This document shows, in pieces, positions 34,215 through 45,107 of a stretch of DNA of 64,000 nt. The DNA comes from Endomychus coccineus (lineage: Eukaryota > Arthropoda > Insecta > Coleoptera > Endomychidae). Numbering within the stretch: position 1 is the stretch's first letter; every line of letters begins with the position of its first letter. The stretch is from contig OY294067.1 of NCBI GenBank assembly GCA_958510875.1, positions 27,578,912 to 27,642,911 of the forward strand, in the 5' to 3' direction. Made by a program: the position numbers and the translations under genes. The notes under the pieces are model-generated. The model saw only the letters and a program-made list of their open reading frames with translations. It had not been told where the DNA came from and did no database searches.

Positions 34215-34889
34215 GGTCACTACCGACTATACGAATCATGAATTGTAAGATAAGACCCTGACCTTTACGAAAGTTTATACGTATTCAAATAAATGAAACA
34301 TTTCTATTTGTTTACGATTTATTGAATCGCTTAGACGGTAATGAAATGCGGGACGACAACGATGATATTAAATTAAAGTACCTATCATTAGACAGTGGCG
34401 TGCTCCAATTATAAGGCAAAAACTATTTTACATCACGATTAAATTATCGTTATTAACAAAAAACTCAAACTTGGAAATTGAATATAGCTATTTTTACATA
34501 TCGCCCCCATGATCCTTCATATTATAGGACTATGCCGTCAGTAAAACCGAAGCAAAAATAAAGGTTGAATAATACAATTATTCAATACTCGAAAATGTTT
34601 TTAATTAATTCCAAAATTTTCTTCTTTTGACGTTTTATACGAATGTTCTTGCAGATAACGGTGAACTTCGTTGGCAGAACGAGGCAAAGTTGTCTTGTTT
34701 TGCGACGTCAATTGTACACATTTTCTTTAACGCAATTTAAGTCCCGGGAAGTCAATGTTTCTGAAGAAAAATCTAAGAGAAAACCATTTGAAGCTTATTT
34801 TTTATGCAATATTTTAGTTGGTCTCTCAGAGTAAGTTCTTCTTCCGCTTTTCTTTTGCAGGCAACACTAAGAACTTTTATAGCAATTTT

Positions 34890-35102
34890 TTATTCAGGTT
34901 CGTGATTATGTTGATTCTTCAATGTTGTTACAACAAAACAAACCGATTCCCCAATGGTATACGCATGAACCTTATATTTAGGCCGTTTGATGAACCTCCA
35001 GGCAGTTTCCTTAGTTGAAAATCGATGTTTAGAAAACTTATAATTTTCGTACACTATTTGGGTGTTTCTGCGTTCACTAATAATTTCTTTCACAAACGAC
35101 AT
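34890..35102 (-). pseudogene. FLYWCH-type zinc-finger-like fragment (70 codons)
   Basis: The frame reads RRNTQIVYENYKFSKHR, TAWRFIKRPKYKVHAY and LKNQHNHEPE. This matches the FLYWCH layout (Y/F-rich start, W-R-C, C-K-x-x, H-x-H). However, both cysteine positions expected in WRC and KC are Phe and Tyr here, each explainable by one base change, so zinc binding is doubtful. FLYWCH domains occur in mod(mdg4)-type proteins and some transposases. It lies 0.7 kb upstream of BCKDHA; no neighbouring exon is seen. Confidence 0.5.
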
Positions 35103-36510
35103 TTCAAATTTTGAAAAGAATGTGAACTATTACTTGTTAGCACGTACAACACGAAAAATATAATGATTATAAGTTTGGAAACAAGACCCAGTCTACCCTT
35201 AATAAGCAATAAATATTCAATTAGCCGTAATGATCAACATCCGCCCATCCATTCTGTTCTTACCGAAGAAACCTCTGTGTGACGAGTTTCAGGCACCCTT
35301 GAAATTTAGCTGAGACTTTGATTGGTCCCCGTATACAAATTGCGACGATTATCATGCCGTCCCGTTAAACTATCAATGTAAATAAATACTGAAAAAAAAG
35401 GAAATTTTCCAAATCCTGTTTTAAGTTTCCGATTGCGAATCTGAATATATTCTGGACTTCACTTTTATGTGGGTGTAGCAACAGAGAACCGATAAAAACA
35501 GATTTTGGAGTACATGTTGGAACATCTGGAAATATTGTTGAATTCTCTTTACTTTTTTAGAAATATGTAAAACTTCGAATGATCCCTTTGATCGTTTGTC
35601 ACCAGTTTCAATGACTTTGAAGTACTGGCCCTCTGAACTGGATCTGCAAATTAACCGCGAAGCATCTCCGAATGTTTAAAATTTCCTGAAAAGACACTCA
35701 TCACATCGATTTTTGGTGGAGGTAGTTTCAGATTTGATTTAAGCAGTAGTAGATACTTACCCTTATTTTGAAAACTACATTGTTAATGAAACTGTAAATA
35801 AAACAAATTTTAAGAAGTAAATCCTTCAACTCAGGCTTAAAAAGGAAAATGGTAGGTAATTTTAGATTATTATTATTGTACATTTCTTCCTCACATCTAA
35901 AGGATTAGAAAGCTAACAGCAAAGAACATTTTTATTTCGTATTTTTGGACGTTTCAAGACCAACATTTCCTGTTTCTTTAATAACGTTTGAAATATATTG
36001 GAGCAACTGATTGGAAATTTGTAATAAATAATCAAAACATAAAGGTACACTGAAAATTGTCTATTATTGTTACACAATAAAATAAAAACAGTATTTCAAC
36101 TAATTTGCTTTCGTTTAAAGACAATAACAATCTTCAAACTGGATGTGATCATTTTACTGGAAAATTGTTTTCATTTTGCAAGTTTCGCATTACTAATGAT
36201 TAATAATGATTATTATTATTTTTGTAATAATTAAAAATTATCTCTTTCAAAAAATCAACTTTCAACATCGTTGGGAATAAATCTTTTCTTATAAAGAATA
36301 TATTATCATTTGAACGAATCATAGGGTAGCACCTAGAGGCTTTATAAGTGTGACAAAAAAATGCTCATTTAGTATGTCTGTGAAACGTTAGACATTTCTT
36401 CCTACTCAATTGTACAACAAACTGTTAATGAACTAGAAACTGGGTAATAGAAATCTTGTTATATTCTCCGTTTAGCGTTTGTTTGTCATGGTTTTCAGCA
36501 ATTAGGTACA

Positions 36511-36537
36511 CCCACGGTCGTACATAACGACCGTGGG
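36511..36537. repeat. Perfect 11-bp GC-rich hairpin, 5-nt loop
   Basis: cccacggtcgt / acata / acgaccgtggg. Confidence 0.85.
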
Positions 36538-37215
36538 TACCCCGTAAAAACATATTCCATGTTAAAATTTCCTAGTGTGACATCACTTTACAGGATAACT
36601 TGTAAAGGTTTCATTTTGTACGAACAGATGTCAGGTAGATATATACTATTCGAGTTTGACTAATAGTCTCGAGATGGCGCAGGTAGTATTATTTCCTATT
36701 TAATAGACTACATGTTGGTATTCACCGGAGGACACTGACAGTTGCGCAGTTTTGAGGAATCAAAACTGACGGTGGGAAAACGAGGAATTTTAGTTTTCAT
36801 CGAGGAGTGAACTCGTTAAAATTTTCCAAACAAAAAGTTGTGTTCGAAATGTGATATTCGGATTTAATTGAAAGAATAAATCATCTAACAGGAATCGTTT
36901 GTTATAAACAATTGTGGTTAGCGATTGTATATGTTTATGACAAATCTTGTATGTTTGATACGGATTGAAAATACTCCTCGTAGGAATCAACACGTGTCAG
37001 ACCGCCCTTCATATAAGGTAAAAGTTAAACTAACTAACTTATTCGTCTCTCAAAATTCATTAATTGCATTTTATAAATTAGACTTGTTTGCTCCCGATGA
37101 CTAACGGTGTGTTCTTATCTCAATCTCTTTTGGTCAATCTAGTAATCTACAGTGCCGATGATTACGGGTTATCAATATCGTAGCATACTACAATTCTGGT
37201 GAACAATGATCTATT

Positions 37216-37241
37216 GCATTGATTAATATATTAATCAATGC
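37216..37241. repeat. Perfect 26-bp palindrome without a spacer
   Basis: Two abutting 13-base halves, gcattgattaata and its exact complement. It could be a protein-binding dyad or chance in AT-rich DNA. Confidence 0.85.
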
Positions 37242-37902
37242 CCATTACTAGAATTGGATGTTGTCTACCGTTGTTTGCTGTAATTATTGTTGGACTGGAG
37301 ATGCGATCGAGCTGCACATCGAAATCTTAGATACACCCATATATAATGTCTAATCTATGGATACACCTACAGCTAAGTGGGAACACTTAATAATTTTGAT
37401 ATTATTCTCAAATAAAAAAAAGTGCGCGATACAGCGAGACGGTATCCTGAACTTGCGGGGTCAATTAATTGGGGTATTTGGGAAAGTGTTGATATTAAAC
37501 TTTCTGGGTATTGAATTAATTATGTAAGTTTATGAATTATTAATTGATCGGGTTAAATACGCCAGTCATATTTGAAATTCTATATTAGGGATAATGTTAC
37601 AATGTATTTAGTTGATCATTTGAAAATTATATTTAGTAATACTTTGAAATTTTTCCAGAGTAAGGATTTCAAAATCTTATAGATTAATGATTTGAATATC
37701 TTGTATCTATTATTGTGACTAAAACTATCCTCTCAGGTCAAATGAATCAGGGCAGTTGATTGGTTGTTTAGACTAGACCAATCAATCCAAGTGCCTTCTT
37801 GGTTGTTGTGGGCAAAAATAAGGTGTAATTTTTGTTTTCATTTTCATAGAAATGAGTATTGGGAAAACTATCAATGCTCATTAGGGGTGATCTGGTTCGG
37901 GA

Positions 37903-38099
37903 AAATTATATGGTCAAGTCCGATGACACCGTGGAATATGAAACCGCGGCGTGTGCAATCCCACTTAGGAATTGCATGTTATATGTATATTATTATCCTC
38001 AGTTCTGTAGTAGCTTTGCTCGAATAAAATTAGCAGTAATTCACATTGTAAAGTGTTTTTTTAAATTGAAAGCTGGATTAATAAATTTTACATTTAATT
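37903..38099 (+). repeat. Left LTR
   Basis: It begins aaattatatggtcaag and ends tttacatttaatt. It is clearly alignable to 42584-42780, with scattered differences, over the same length. Confidence 0.85.
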
Positions 38100-38117
38100 G
38101 GAGCAGCCGGTAGGATA
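38098..38117 (+). promoter_or_regulatory. Primer-binding site after left LTR
   Basis: ttggagcagccggtaggata; compare ttggcgcagtcggtaggata after the right LTR. This TGGCGCAGTCGGTAGGAT type is the tRNA-Ser-like site I associate with 17.6/ZAM-type errantiviruses. Confidence 0.7.
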
Positions 38118-38700
38118 GTGTCCACCTATTTAGACGCTTTTGCATGAACCAGGATAAGTGGTCCTCGTCCTGAAGTATCAGAGGTTTTTTTCTCCGAAAA
38201 CTACGAAACCTAAGTGTTGAGCAAACCTCCTTTACATTTGTTAATCACCCTTCCTTTCATTAAGTCAGCAGTTTTGTTTTGTTTCAAGTAACTCTGATCT
38301 AACAGACTTTTCAGATATCGAAACAGAAAATACAGTTCGAGGTAAAATAATCTTAAAACACTCCAAATTAGATTCAACTTGCAATCCTAATTGTTCTAAT
38401 ACCGAAATAAATAACAAGGAAAATGGCCCACACTATTTAATTTTTCGATGGAATTAGTGAATTTTTAAATGTATATTAAATTAATAGAATCAGTGTACAA
38501 CATTTATGGTTGTACAATTAACAATGATTTGAACATTTCTATATTTAATACAATCGTGTATATATTGATGGGCGAAGCCCAACAATTTATATTTTGTCAA
38601 CCTGATTTTAATACATTGCATGAAATGAGAGCATTGAGAAAAATACGAAAGTAGAGCACACACACCAGACTTGCAAAGATATTATTTCCAACGGACCCAT
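38118..38700 (+). other. LTR element leader and unrecognised interior
   Basis: No gag or protease recognised. A 61-codon frame (38469-38654) is unsupported. Confidence 0.4.
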
Positions 38701-39318
38701 ATTATAACATTTTACTTTACAAAGCCATTCATTTTCACCACAGACGCTTCAAATTTCGCTGTAGGTGCTGTACTTTCACAAGGTATAACGACCTACCAAT
38801 AGCTTATGCAAGTCGTACACTTAACCCGGCAAAAATTAATTACAGCACTATTCAAAAAAAGCTGTTGAGCATAGTCTGGGCGGTAAAATATTTTAGGCCC
38901 TACCTATATGGTGTAAAATTCGACAGTGTCAGATAATAAGCTACGTTGGAACCTTGTCCGGTAGAGACTAAAATTGGAAGAATACGAACTAATCTTTAAA
39001 ATATAAAAAGGGAAAATTAAACACGAGTAAAAATAAATGCGATGGACGATGGAACGACAATACTTCAATTAGAGTCAATATCACTGACGAAGATTTTGAA
39101 CGAATTATCGGCCAAAAAATCCCCAATAATGACTATACAGAAACTGTACATACTACTATACTAATAGAATCAATAAGAGTTCTCGAAAATAGAAGTAATA
39201 AATCTAACATAGCTCAGCATGTACCAAACGCTATCTTAGCTTATACTAATTCAATTCATTCTAGCATTGGATTTACACCTTTTCAAATAATAATAAGATT
39301 CTTGACCCAGTATGAATT
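38700..39318 (+). pseudogene. Pol RNase H and integrase-end relic of the LTR element
   Basis: Shifting frames show the RNase H start ([20 protein letters not shown] at 38738-38785), [18 protein letters not shown] (38800-38850), [18 protein letters not shown] (38868-38925) and later AYTNSIHSSIGFTPFQI (39238-39290), which is typical of the end of a gypsy integrase. Stops and frameshifts throughout. Confidence 0.75.
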
Positions 39319-39372
39319 ATATATAAAAATTCTCGGGAAATAGGTCACAATAACACTTTGTTTTAACAATTC

Positions 39373-39414
39373 GTCTTTACGTACGTTTCGGTCTCACGAC
39401 CATCATCAGAAGAC
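39373..39414 (-). ncRNA. Hammerhead ribozyme, family A, left arm copy
   Basis: On the minus strand all elements are intact: stem I GTCTT/AAGAC, core CTGATGA, stem II GGTC-GTGA-GACC, GAAA, minimal stem III C-GTAC-G and the GUA cleavage triplet. The minimal one-base-pair stem III is the form reported for PLE hammerheads. Confidence 0.85.
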
Positions 39415-39819
39415 TCACTATGTCTAAAAAGGGGGTTTATTAAAACTAATTATAGCACAAGCGTCCAAATCGCACAATTAAACTTCAATTAAAAGAGCCC
39501 ACGCCGTCGAAACGAACAGAACCACGAATAATCGAATTGTATCGTCAGAATTAATGTATAAAAAATTATTTTTTTGTAGTAAGAATCCGCTATTCAGTAA
39601 TATTATTAAAATATATGAGTGCATATTGATTGGTATTCTCACAACAAATGAGAAGAACGAAGTTATTTGTCAAGTATCTACTTTCGAAACCAGATGTGTA
39701 GGATTTATGACAAGGCCCTTAAGAACGGTTTCAGGCCTGTACTGGGAAATAACAATTACGAATTCTTCCTAAAAACATTTTCTACACTTATAAAGACGTA
39801 TGTAAGAATTTGCAAGAGA

Positions 39820-40353
39820 TTATTTAATCAAATTAGTATAAATATGACTTAGATTTTGTGTGTCTACCCTATGATTTACAGATTTGGGGTCCCGTTTTAT
39901 GTGAATCATCTCCAGGATAGATCTTTTATAATAATTAGTTTCCTTAGTTAAGATATTAACATTTTTGTAATCAAATTGATGGTTATAATCAAAGCAATGC
40001 TTAGCAAGGGCGGTGGAATTTTCTAAGTTGTTATTTCTTGTGCTATATTTATGGCCGTACATTCTTTTTTGTAAATATTGTTTAGAGATTCCAGTATAGG
40101 TTCCATCACAATCTAAACAATTCAATTTATACACTGTGTGGGTTTGTTTATCTTTGGGTATTAACGGTTTTAGATTTGAGAAATATTTCCCAACACAGTT
40201 AGTAGGTTTATGCGCAACATTTATATCATACTTTTTCAAACATTTTTTGATTTTCTCTGAGGTCTCAGGAATGTAAGGTAGAGTTATAAAATTGTCTGTA
40301 TTACCTTTTATGTTATTTTTATTAGACGAACCATTATAGATTTTGTTTTGCAA
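39820..40353 (-). CDS. Penelope-type GIY-YIG endonuclease domain (open frame)
   Basis: An uninterrupted 177-codon frame. Residues about 25-75 ([33 protein letters not shown]) are the linker between reverse transcriptase and endonuclease in PLEs. YKLNCLDCDGTYTGIS, then R..GHK and [11 protein letters not shown], form the GIY-YIG nuclease with its Cys/His metal ligands. It nicks DNA in PLE retrotransposition. The frame has no intact reverse transcriptase in front of it, so it is a remnant even though open. The ATG is arbitrary. Confidence 0.75.
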   Translation of the reverse strand: MQNKIYNGSSNKNNIKGNTDNFITLPYIPETSEKIKKCLKKYDINVAHKPTNCVGKYFSNLKPLIPKDKQTHTVYKLNCLDCDGTYTGISKQYLQKRMYGHKYSTRNNNLENSTALAKHCFDYNHQFDYKNVNILTKETNYYKRSILEMIHIKRDPKSVNHRVDTQNLSHIYTNLIK

Positions 40354-40748
40354 ATTCTTACATACGTCTTTATAAGTGTAGAAAATGTTTTTAGGAAGAA
40401 TTCGTAATTGTTATTTCCCAGTACAGGCCTGAAACCGTTCTTAAGGGCCTTGTCATAAATCCTACACATCTGGTTTCGAAAGTAGATACTTGACAAATAA
40501 CTTCGTTCTTCTCATTTGTTGTGAGAATACCAATCAATATGCACTCATATATTTTAATAATATTACTGAATAGCGGATTCTTACTACAAAAAAATAATTT
40601 TTTATACATTAATTCTGACGATACAATTCGATTATTCGTGGTTCTGTTCGTTTCGACGGCGTGGGCTCTTTTAATTGAAGTTTAATTGTGCGATTTGGAC
40701 GCTTGTGCTATAATTAGTTTTAATAAACCCTCTTTTTAGACATAGTGA

Positions 40749-40790
40749 GTCTTCTGATGATGGTCGTGAGACCGAAACGTACGTAAAGAC
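40749..40790 (+). ncRNA. Hammerhead ribozyme, family A, right arm copy
   Basis: It is the exact inverted counterpart of 39373-39414: GTCTT 40749-40753, CTGATGA 40754-40760, GGTC/GACC 40762-40773, GAAA 40774-40777, GUA 40783-40785 and AAGAC 40786-40790. All core residues are consensus. Confidence 0.85.
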
Positions 40791-40849
40791 GAATTGTTAA
40801 AACAAAGTGTTATTGTGACCTATTTCCCGAGAATTTTTATATATTTTTC

Positions 40850-42505
40850 AAATAATCAAAGCTAATCCTCAAGGTAAAAACACAAATACTCAAAACCTTA
40901 GAACAAATTATCAGCATCATGGAAATAATACACATACTATATCTCTTAACGTTGTACAACATAATACTTGCAGAACGTACAAATAGAGACGCTACGGAAA
41001 CCGATTCTTCCTGTGCAACGAAGCCGCACACGAGTCGTCATAAGTAAACATACATTCCTTCATTATATAAACGTAGATAATTTTAAAACGCTTATCGGTG
41101 AATCATGCGAACAAATTCAAATTAGCCAAAAACCGTAGGTCAATACCTTGCAAATGTGCTTGACAATAAACGAAAACGTATCATTGAACAAATACACAAA
41201 TATAGTGTATATTATCTAATATCTAGTCGTAAAAGACGTGGAATTATGAATTTCGTAGGCACAATTTAGAATTAGGATTAGGCATTTGGTACTATGGATG
41301 GCGATGATCGCAAGTACATTGACAGATTGACACTTATCTTAATATCTTAAAAGACAATGAAAACAATATACATTCAGACTTGCAAACGCAGCAAACTATT
41401 GAAAAATATAACCCGAGAGTACAACGATGCTATCGAAACATTAAGTTACAACCAAAACCCGAGAGTACAACGATGCTATCGAAACATTAAGTTACAACCA
41501 AAACAACGTACGAGTATATAAAGAGATAAACACCATATTGAGTAACACCTCTGACAGAACGCAAGGTATCGCAGATGTGCTGGAAATTTCAATTATATTA
41601 GACAACTTCTCAGCACAATTAAACGAAATTGGTCAATTAATATAACAAATAAAAATAGCTCTAGCTTTCGCACATTTGAATGTATTGCATAGTTCTATTT
41701 TACCCCCAAAACAATTATTCTCAATATTAGAACAAACAGAAAAGTTATATTCAGGAGGTAATATACCTCAATTAGTCAACATTCATAATTATTATCAAAT
41801 AATGTCTGGACAAGTTCTCATTGATAGCGAAATATCATCTTTAAAATTCCCATACACATCGTAAAATCTTCAAGTAATTATTTCTGTATCCTATCCCAAT
41901 TCAAAATATGATTTTGATAATCCAACACCCCTATTGCTCAACGACTTAGATTATTGGATCACCGAAGAGGATTGTCCCGAATTAGAACATACGTACTATT
42001 GCCGTCAAATTATCCTATCGAAAGAAAAAGCATGCATACCCGATCTTCTTAGAGGACTTTAGAATGAATAACGTCACCTAACGTCAACATATCAATGGAT
42101 CTAGAAAAACAAATAACGTCAGATACTGTCCTGGTAACCCCGAAAGCTGAAACACAAATTACAAGCTATTGCCCGCAAGAAGAAATAAATCTTCTCAAAG
42201 ATGCCAGTGTGATTCACCTACACCACTGCGAAGTTGAAATAAACGATGTAACATATAGAGTTCGAAACCTTCAATAACGATTTCCTGTTTGCAAACCAAA
42301 ATTGAGTTCAATTAAATAGCGAACCCCTGCAACTAAAAACAACCAAAGTTAATGAAAACTGCTGAAAATCTGAAACTTCATGAACTTATTACTCCAAAAT
42401 CAACATATTTGGAATGGATAAACACCTCATTAATCATCGTAACCGTTATAACGTGCCCATTACTATTCTACTTTAAAAAATCAATTGAAAAATACTCTTA
42501 ATAAT
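40850..42505 (+). pseudogene. Errantivirus-type envelope gene relic
   Basis: It follows the integrase relic, as env does in insect errantiviruses. Recognisable are a tetrabasic furin-type site near 41228-41240 (SRKRRG) followed by a short fusion-peptide-like stretch, a coil-like region, the fragment at 41676-41864 (LNVLHSSILPP, IPQLVNIHNYY) and a C-terminal hydrophobic segment near 42418-42480 followed by a lysine. Stops, frameshifts and an internal duplication (41408-41450 repeated at 41457-41499) break it. Confidence 0.65.
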
Positions 42506-42574
42506 TTATGGAAGTCAAAGTCGTCACCGACTCTCGAAAAAACTCATCCACGGGAACCCCGTTTCTAAGGTCTT

Positions 42575-42583
42575 CGAGGGGAG
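42575..42583 (+). promoter_or_regulatory. Polypurine tract before right LTR
   Basis: gaggggag directly precedes the LTR start aaattatatgg. Confidence 0.65.
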
Positions 42584-42780
42584 AAATTATATGGTGAAGT
42601 CTGATGACAGCGTGGAATATGAAACCTCGGCGTGTGCAATCCCACTTTGGAATTGCTTGTTATATGTATATTATTATCCTTAGTTCTGTAGTAGCTTTTG
42701 CTCGAATAGAGTTAGCAGTAATTCAAATAGTGAAGTGTTTTCTTGTTCAAAAGCGGAATTCATGAATTTTACATTTAATT
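42584..42780 (+). repeat. Right LTR, followed by a second primer-binding site
   Basis: It ends acatttaatt and continues directly into ggcgcagtcggtaggatag (42781-42799), the same junction as after the left LTR, rather than into flanking DNA with a target duplication. Confidence 0.85.
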
Positions 42781-42906
42781 GGCGCAGTCGGTAGGATAGC
42801 TTTCGAAAAATAAAACATTTCAGAAGATAAATTTAATTGCGCATGTAACCCTCTCGTTATTTTCAGTTCCTCTTCAACGTACTTGGCCCCCAAGTTCTCC
42901 GTTTTC

Positions 42907-43849
42907 AGATTACATAAAACATTCTAAAAAAATGCAAAATTTAACCGTTTTTAATCTGATAAAGGCTATTTTTTGTTATAAACAATTTATTAACAAAATA
43001 GATGAATCCGACCAAAACTCCGGCTTTAGGGTCGTTTTCGGATAATTTTGATATTCGAAGTTCGATTTTATCGTCAATATCGTCGAATGTATACCCACAA
43101 ATTTGTTAATTTGCTATAAACAAATTATATTTATTATTAAATATATGAATTTGACCAAAATGTCGAGTTTATAGTTGTTTTCGGATAATTTTGGCCTCCT
43201 GAGTACGATTTTATTGCTATTATGGTCTTTAAATGCATTCTCGTGGAAATTTTCAAAAGCGAATTAGAAATAAATAAAAATTTTGATGTTTTAATATGAC
43301 AAAGTATCAATAAATTGAACATATTATTTTTTTAAGGAGGTATGAGAGTTGTTATGGAAGGGAAAACAATTATTCAAAATTAGTGGCATGCCATTTTGTA
43401 ATTATATTAAGACTTAATACATTTCATCAATTTTTTCAAAAAAATCAAGTTCTGAGTGTGTATTATATAAAAATTAATAAAAATCTCACATTTCTTTTTT
43501 CTTTATTTGTTAACAAATAATTTGTTTAAAACAATTCAAAAATTTATGTATGCATTCAAAGATCATAATGGCAATAACATCGTACTCAGGAGGTCAAAAT
43601 TATCCGACAACGACTATAAACTCGACATTTTGGTCAAATTCGTATTTGTTTATAATAAATTAGCAAATTTGTGGGAATCCATTCCATGATATTGACGACA
43701 AAATCGAACCCAGAATACCAAAATTATCCGAAAACGACCCTAAAGTCGAATTCATCTATTTTGTGAATAAATAAATTGTTTATATAAAAAAAAGACTATC
43801 CGATCAAAAAGGTCAAATTTCGCATTTATTAGAAAATTTTATGTAATCT
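42907..43849. repeat. Foldback element, about 0.94 kb
   Basis: The left arm (agattacataaaa..., gggtcgttttcggataattttg, aaatttgttaatttgctataaac) is the inverse of the right arm (...ttagcaaatttgtgggaat, caaaattatccgaaaacgaccc, ttttatgtaatct). Each arm holds two copies of the ggataatttt block. No coding. Confidence 0.7.
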
Positions 43850-45107
43850 CAACAATGAGCTAATTAAATTTTTATTTATTGTTTATAAACAATATAAAAA
43901 ATTTGCGCAACTTCATTTGTGTCAACTTTTTTTCTGATGACATTCCGAAGAGAATGCACTTTGTCCAATGAAAAGCGATCCATTTCCCAAGGATTTACGG
44001 GTCCAATACTCATTTGACTGCACTATATGTAGGAAGTTTGATATCCTGTTTATATTTTCTTAGTTCCATGATTACTTTCCTGTATCTCTACAATATACCT
44101 AACCTCAAACATCAAAAAAAAATTTATTTAAATATATTATTTATTAAAACATATGCATAATAATAATAAATTACTCTGATATTAATGTGTATAAATATAT
44201 AATTAATAAACCTACAAACTAAGAACAAAATGTGACAAACATTAGTGATGTTTGAATAATATCATAATTATCAATACTTAAAGATCCATCATGAACAACT
44301 ACACCGCCAAACACAATTTGCTGAAATAGCAGCCATTCACTGTAAAGAAAGGAACTATGGAATAAAAAATATAATAAGCTATCTACTAAGTTGAGTACTT
44401 CCGGCGTAACTTACAGAACTAACATAAATTAAGATAAAATTAACTCATGTTTCGGAAGGCAAATATTACTTTCAACATAGATTCAACTAGTGATTTCGAT
44501 CTCGGAGTAGCTGCTAACTGGAGTGATTTTATGCTGCAGAAAATTTCAAAATACTACGAAAATTACTTAGTTTTGAATTAATTTATTCTACGTGCTAAAC
44601 TAGAGGACATATGTGCTTTCTTCAAATCTCGTATGGTATTTTTCATCAATCCATATTGTTTTGATTTTGAATTATTCACAAAAGAATATAGAGTTTGATG
44701 TATTAGCAACTGTTGTAATGAATAGGTTTTTGAATATGTGTCAAAAAGTTATTTTTATTTGATTATGCAAATAAAAATCTTTAAGCGCTATGGTTAAATT
44801 GATCCAACAATAATGAAATAAAAATCAACTGTATAAATGTTTATGGAACATCGAAATTAAATTCATTTGTGAATAATTACAACTTAGAACCAACTAACTT
44901 CTAAATTAATTGAACTTAATTGCGAAGAAGTGAAGGTGAGACAATAAAAGTTCCATTTAACAACCAAAGATATCTCAGAAGTTGTCTATTACAAAACAAG
45001 ATCAAGTCAATACTAGAATTCCACGATAATTTTACATATGCTCATCAGAAGGCATTACATCGAACTGTTTTTGAGTGTAATTTTCGGAGGGTTGGTGAAA
45101 CAGTTAT
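43850..45107. other. Unassigned AT-rich sequence
   Basis: No gene; a 78-codon frame at 44920-45156 runs into the next foldback and is unsupported. Confidence 0.45.

Larger units (their letters stand above)
35103..37902. other. Intergenic region, no gene found
   Basis: AT-rich sequence without credible reading frames. It contains a perfect 11-bp hairpin (36511-36537) and a perfect 26-bp palindrome (37216-37241). Confidence 0.5.
39319..40844 (-). mobile_element. Palindromic Penelope-like element with 497-bp inverted arms
   Basis: The arms 39319-39815 and 40348-40844 are inverted repeats of exactly equal length that look near-identical; each contains the same 72-codon frame. The 532-bp spacer holds the PLE endonuclease. 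The arms match a 3'-side PLE sequence present in one orientation at 16665-17245. I infer the inverted 'pseudo-LTR' arrangement known for Penelope copies. The reverse transcriptase is absent. The insertion splits the LTR element between integrase and env. Confidence 0.85.
37903..42780 (+). mobile_element. Decayed gypsy/errantivirus-type LTR retrotransposon
   Basis: Two 197-bp LTRs (37903-38099 and 42584-42780) flank a shortened interior. A primer-binding site follows the left LTR, a purine tract precedes the right LTR, and relics of the Pol RNase H/integrase region and of an Env-type protein lie in the expected order. Gag, protease and most of Pol are missing or unrecognisable, and every frame is broken. 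A palindromic PLE (39319-40844) is inserted between the integrase and env relics. It is an old, dead copy. Confidence 0.8.

Noticed and set aside
39554..40609. Two identical 72-codon frames as genuine duplicated genes
   Set aside because: They lie in the inverted arms of the PLE and show no domain.
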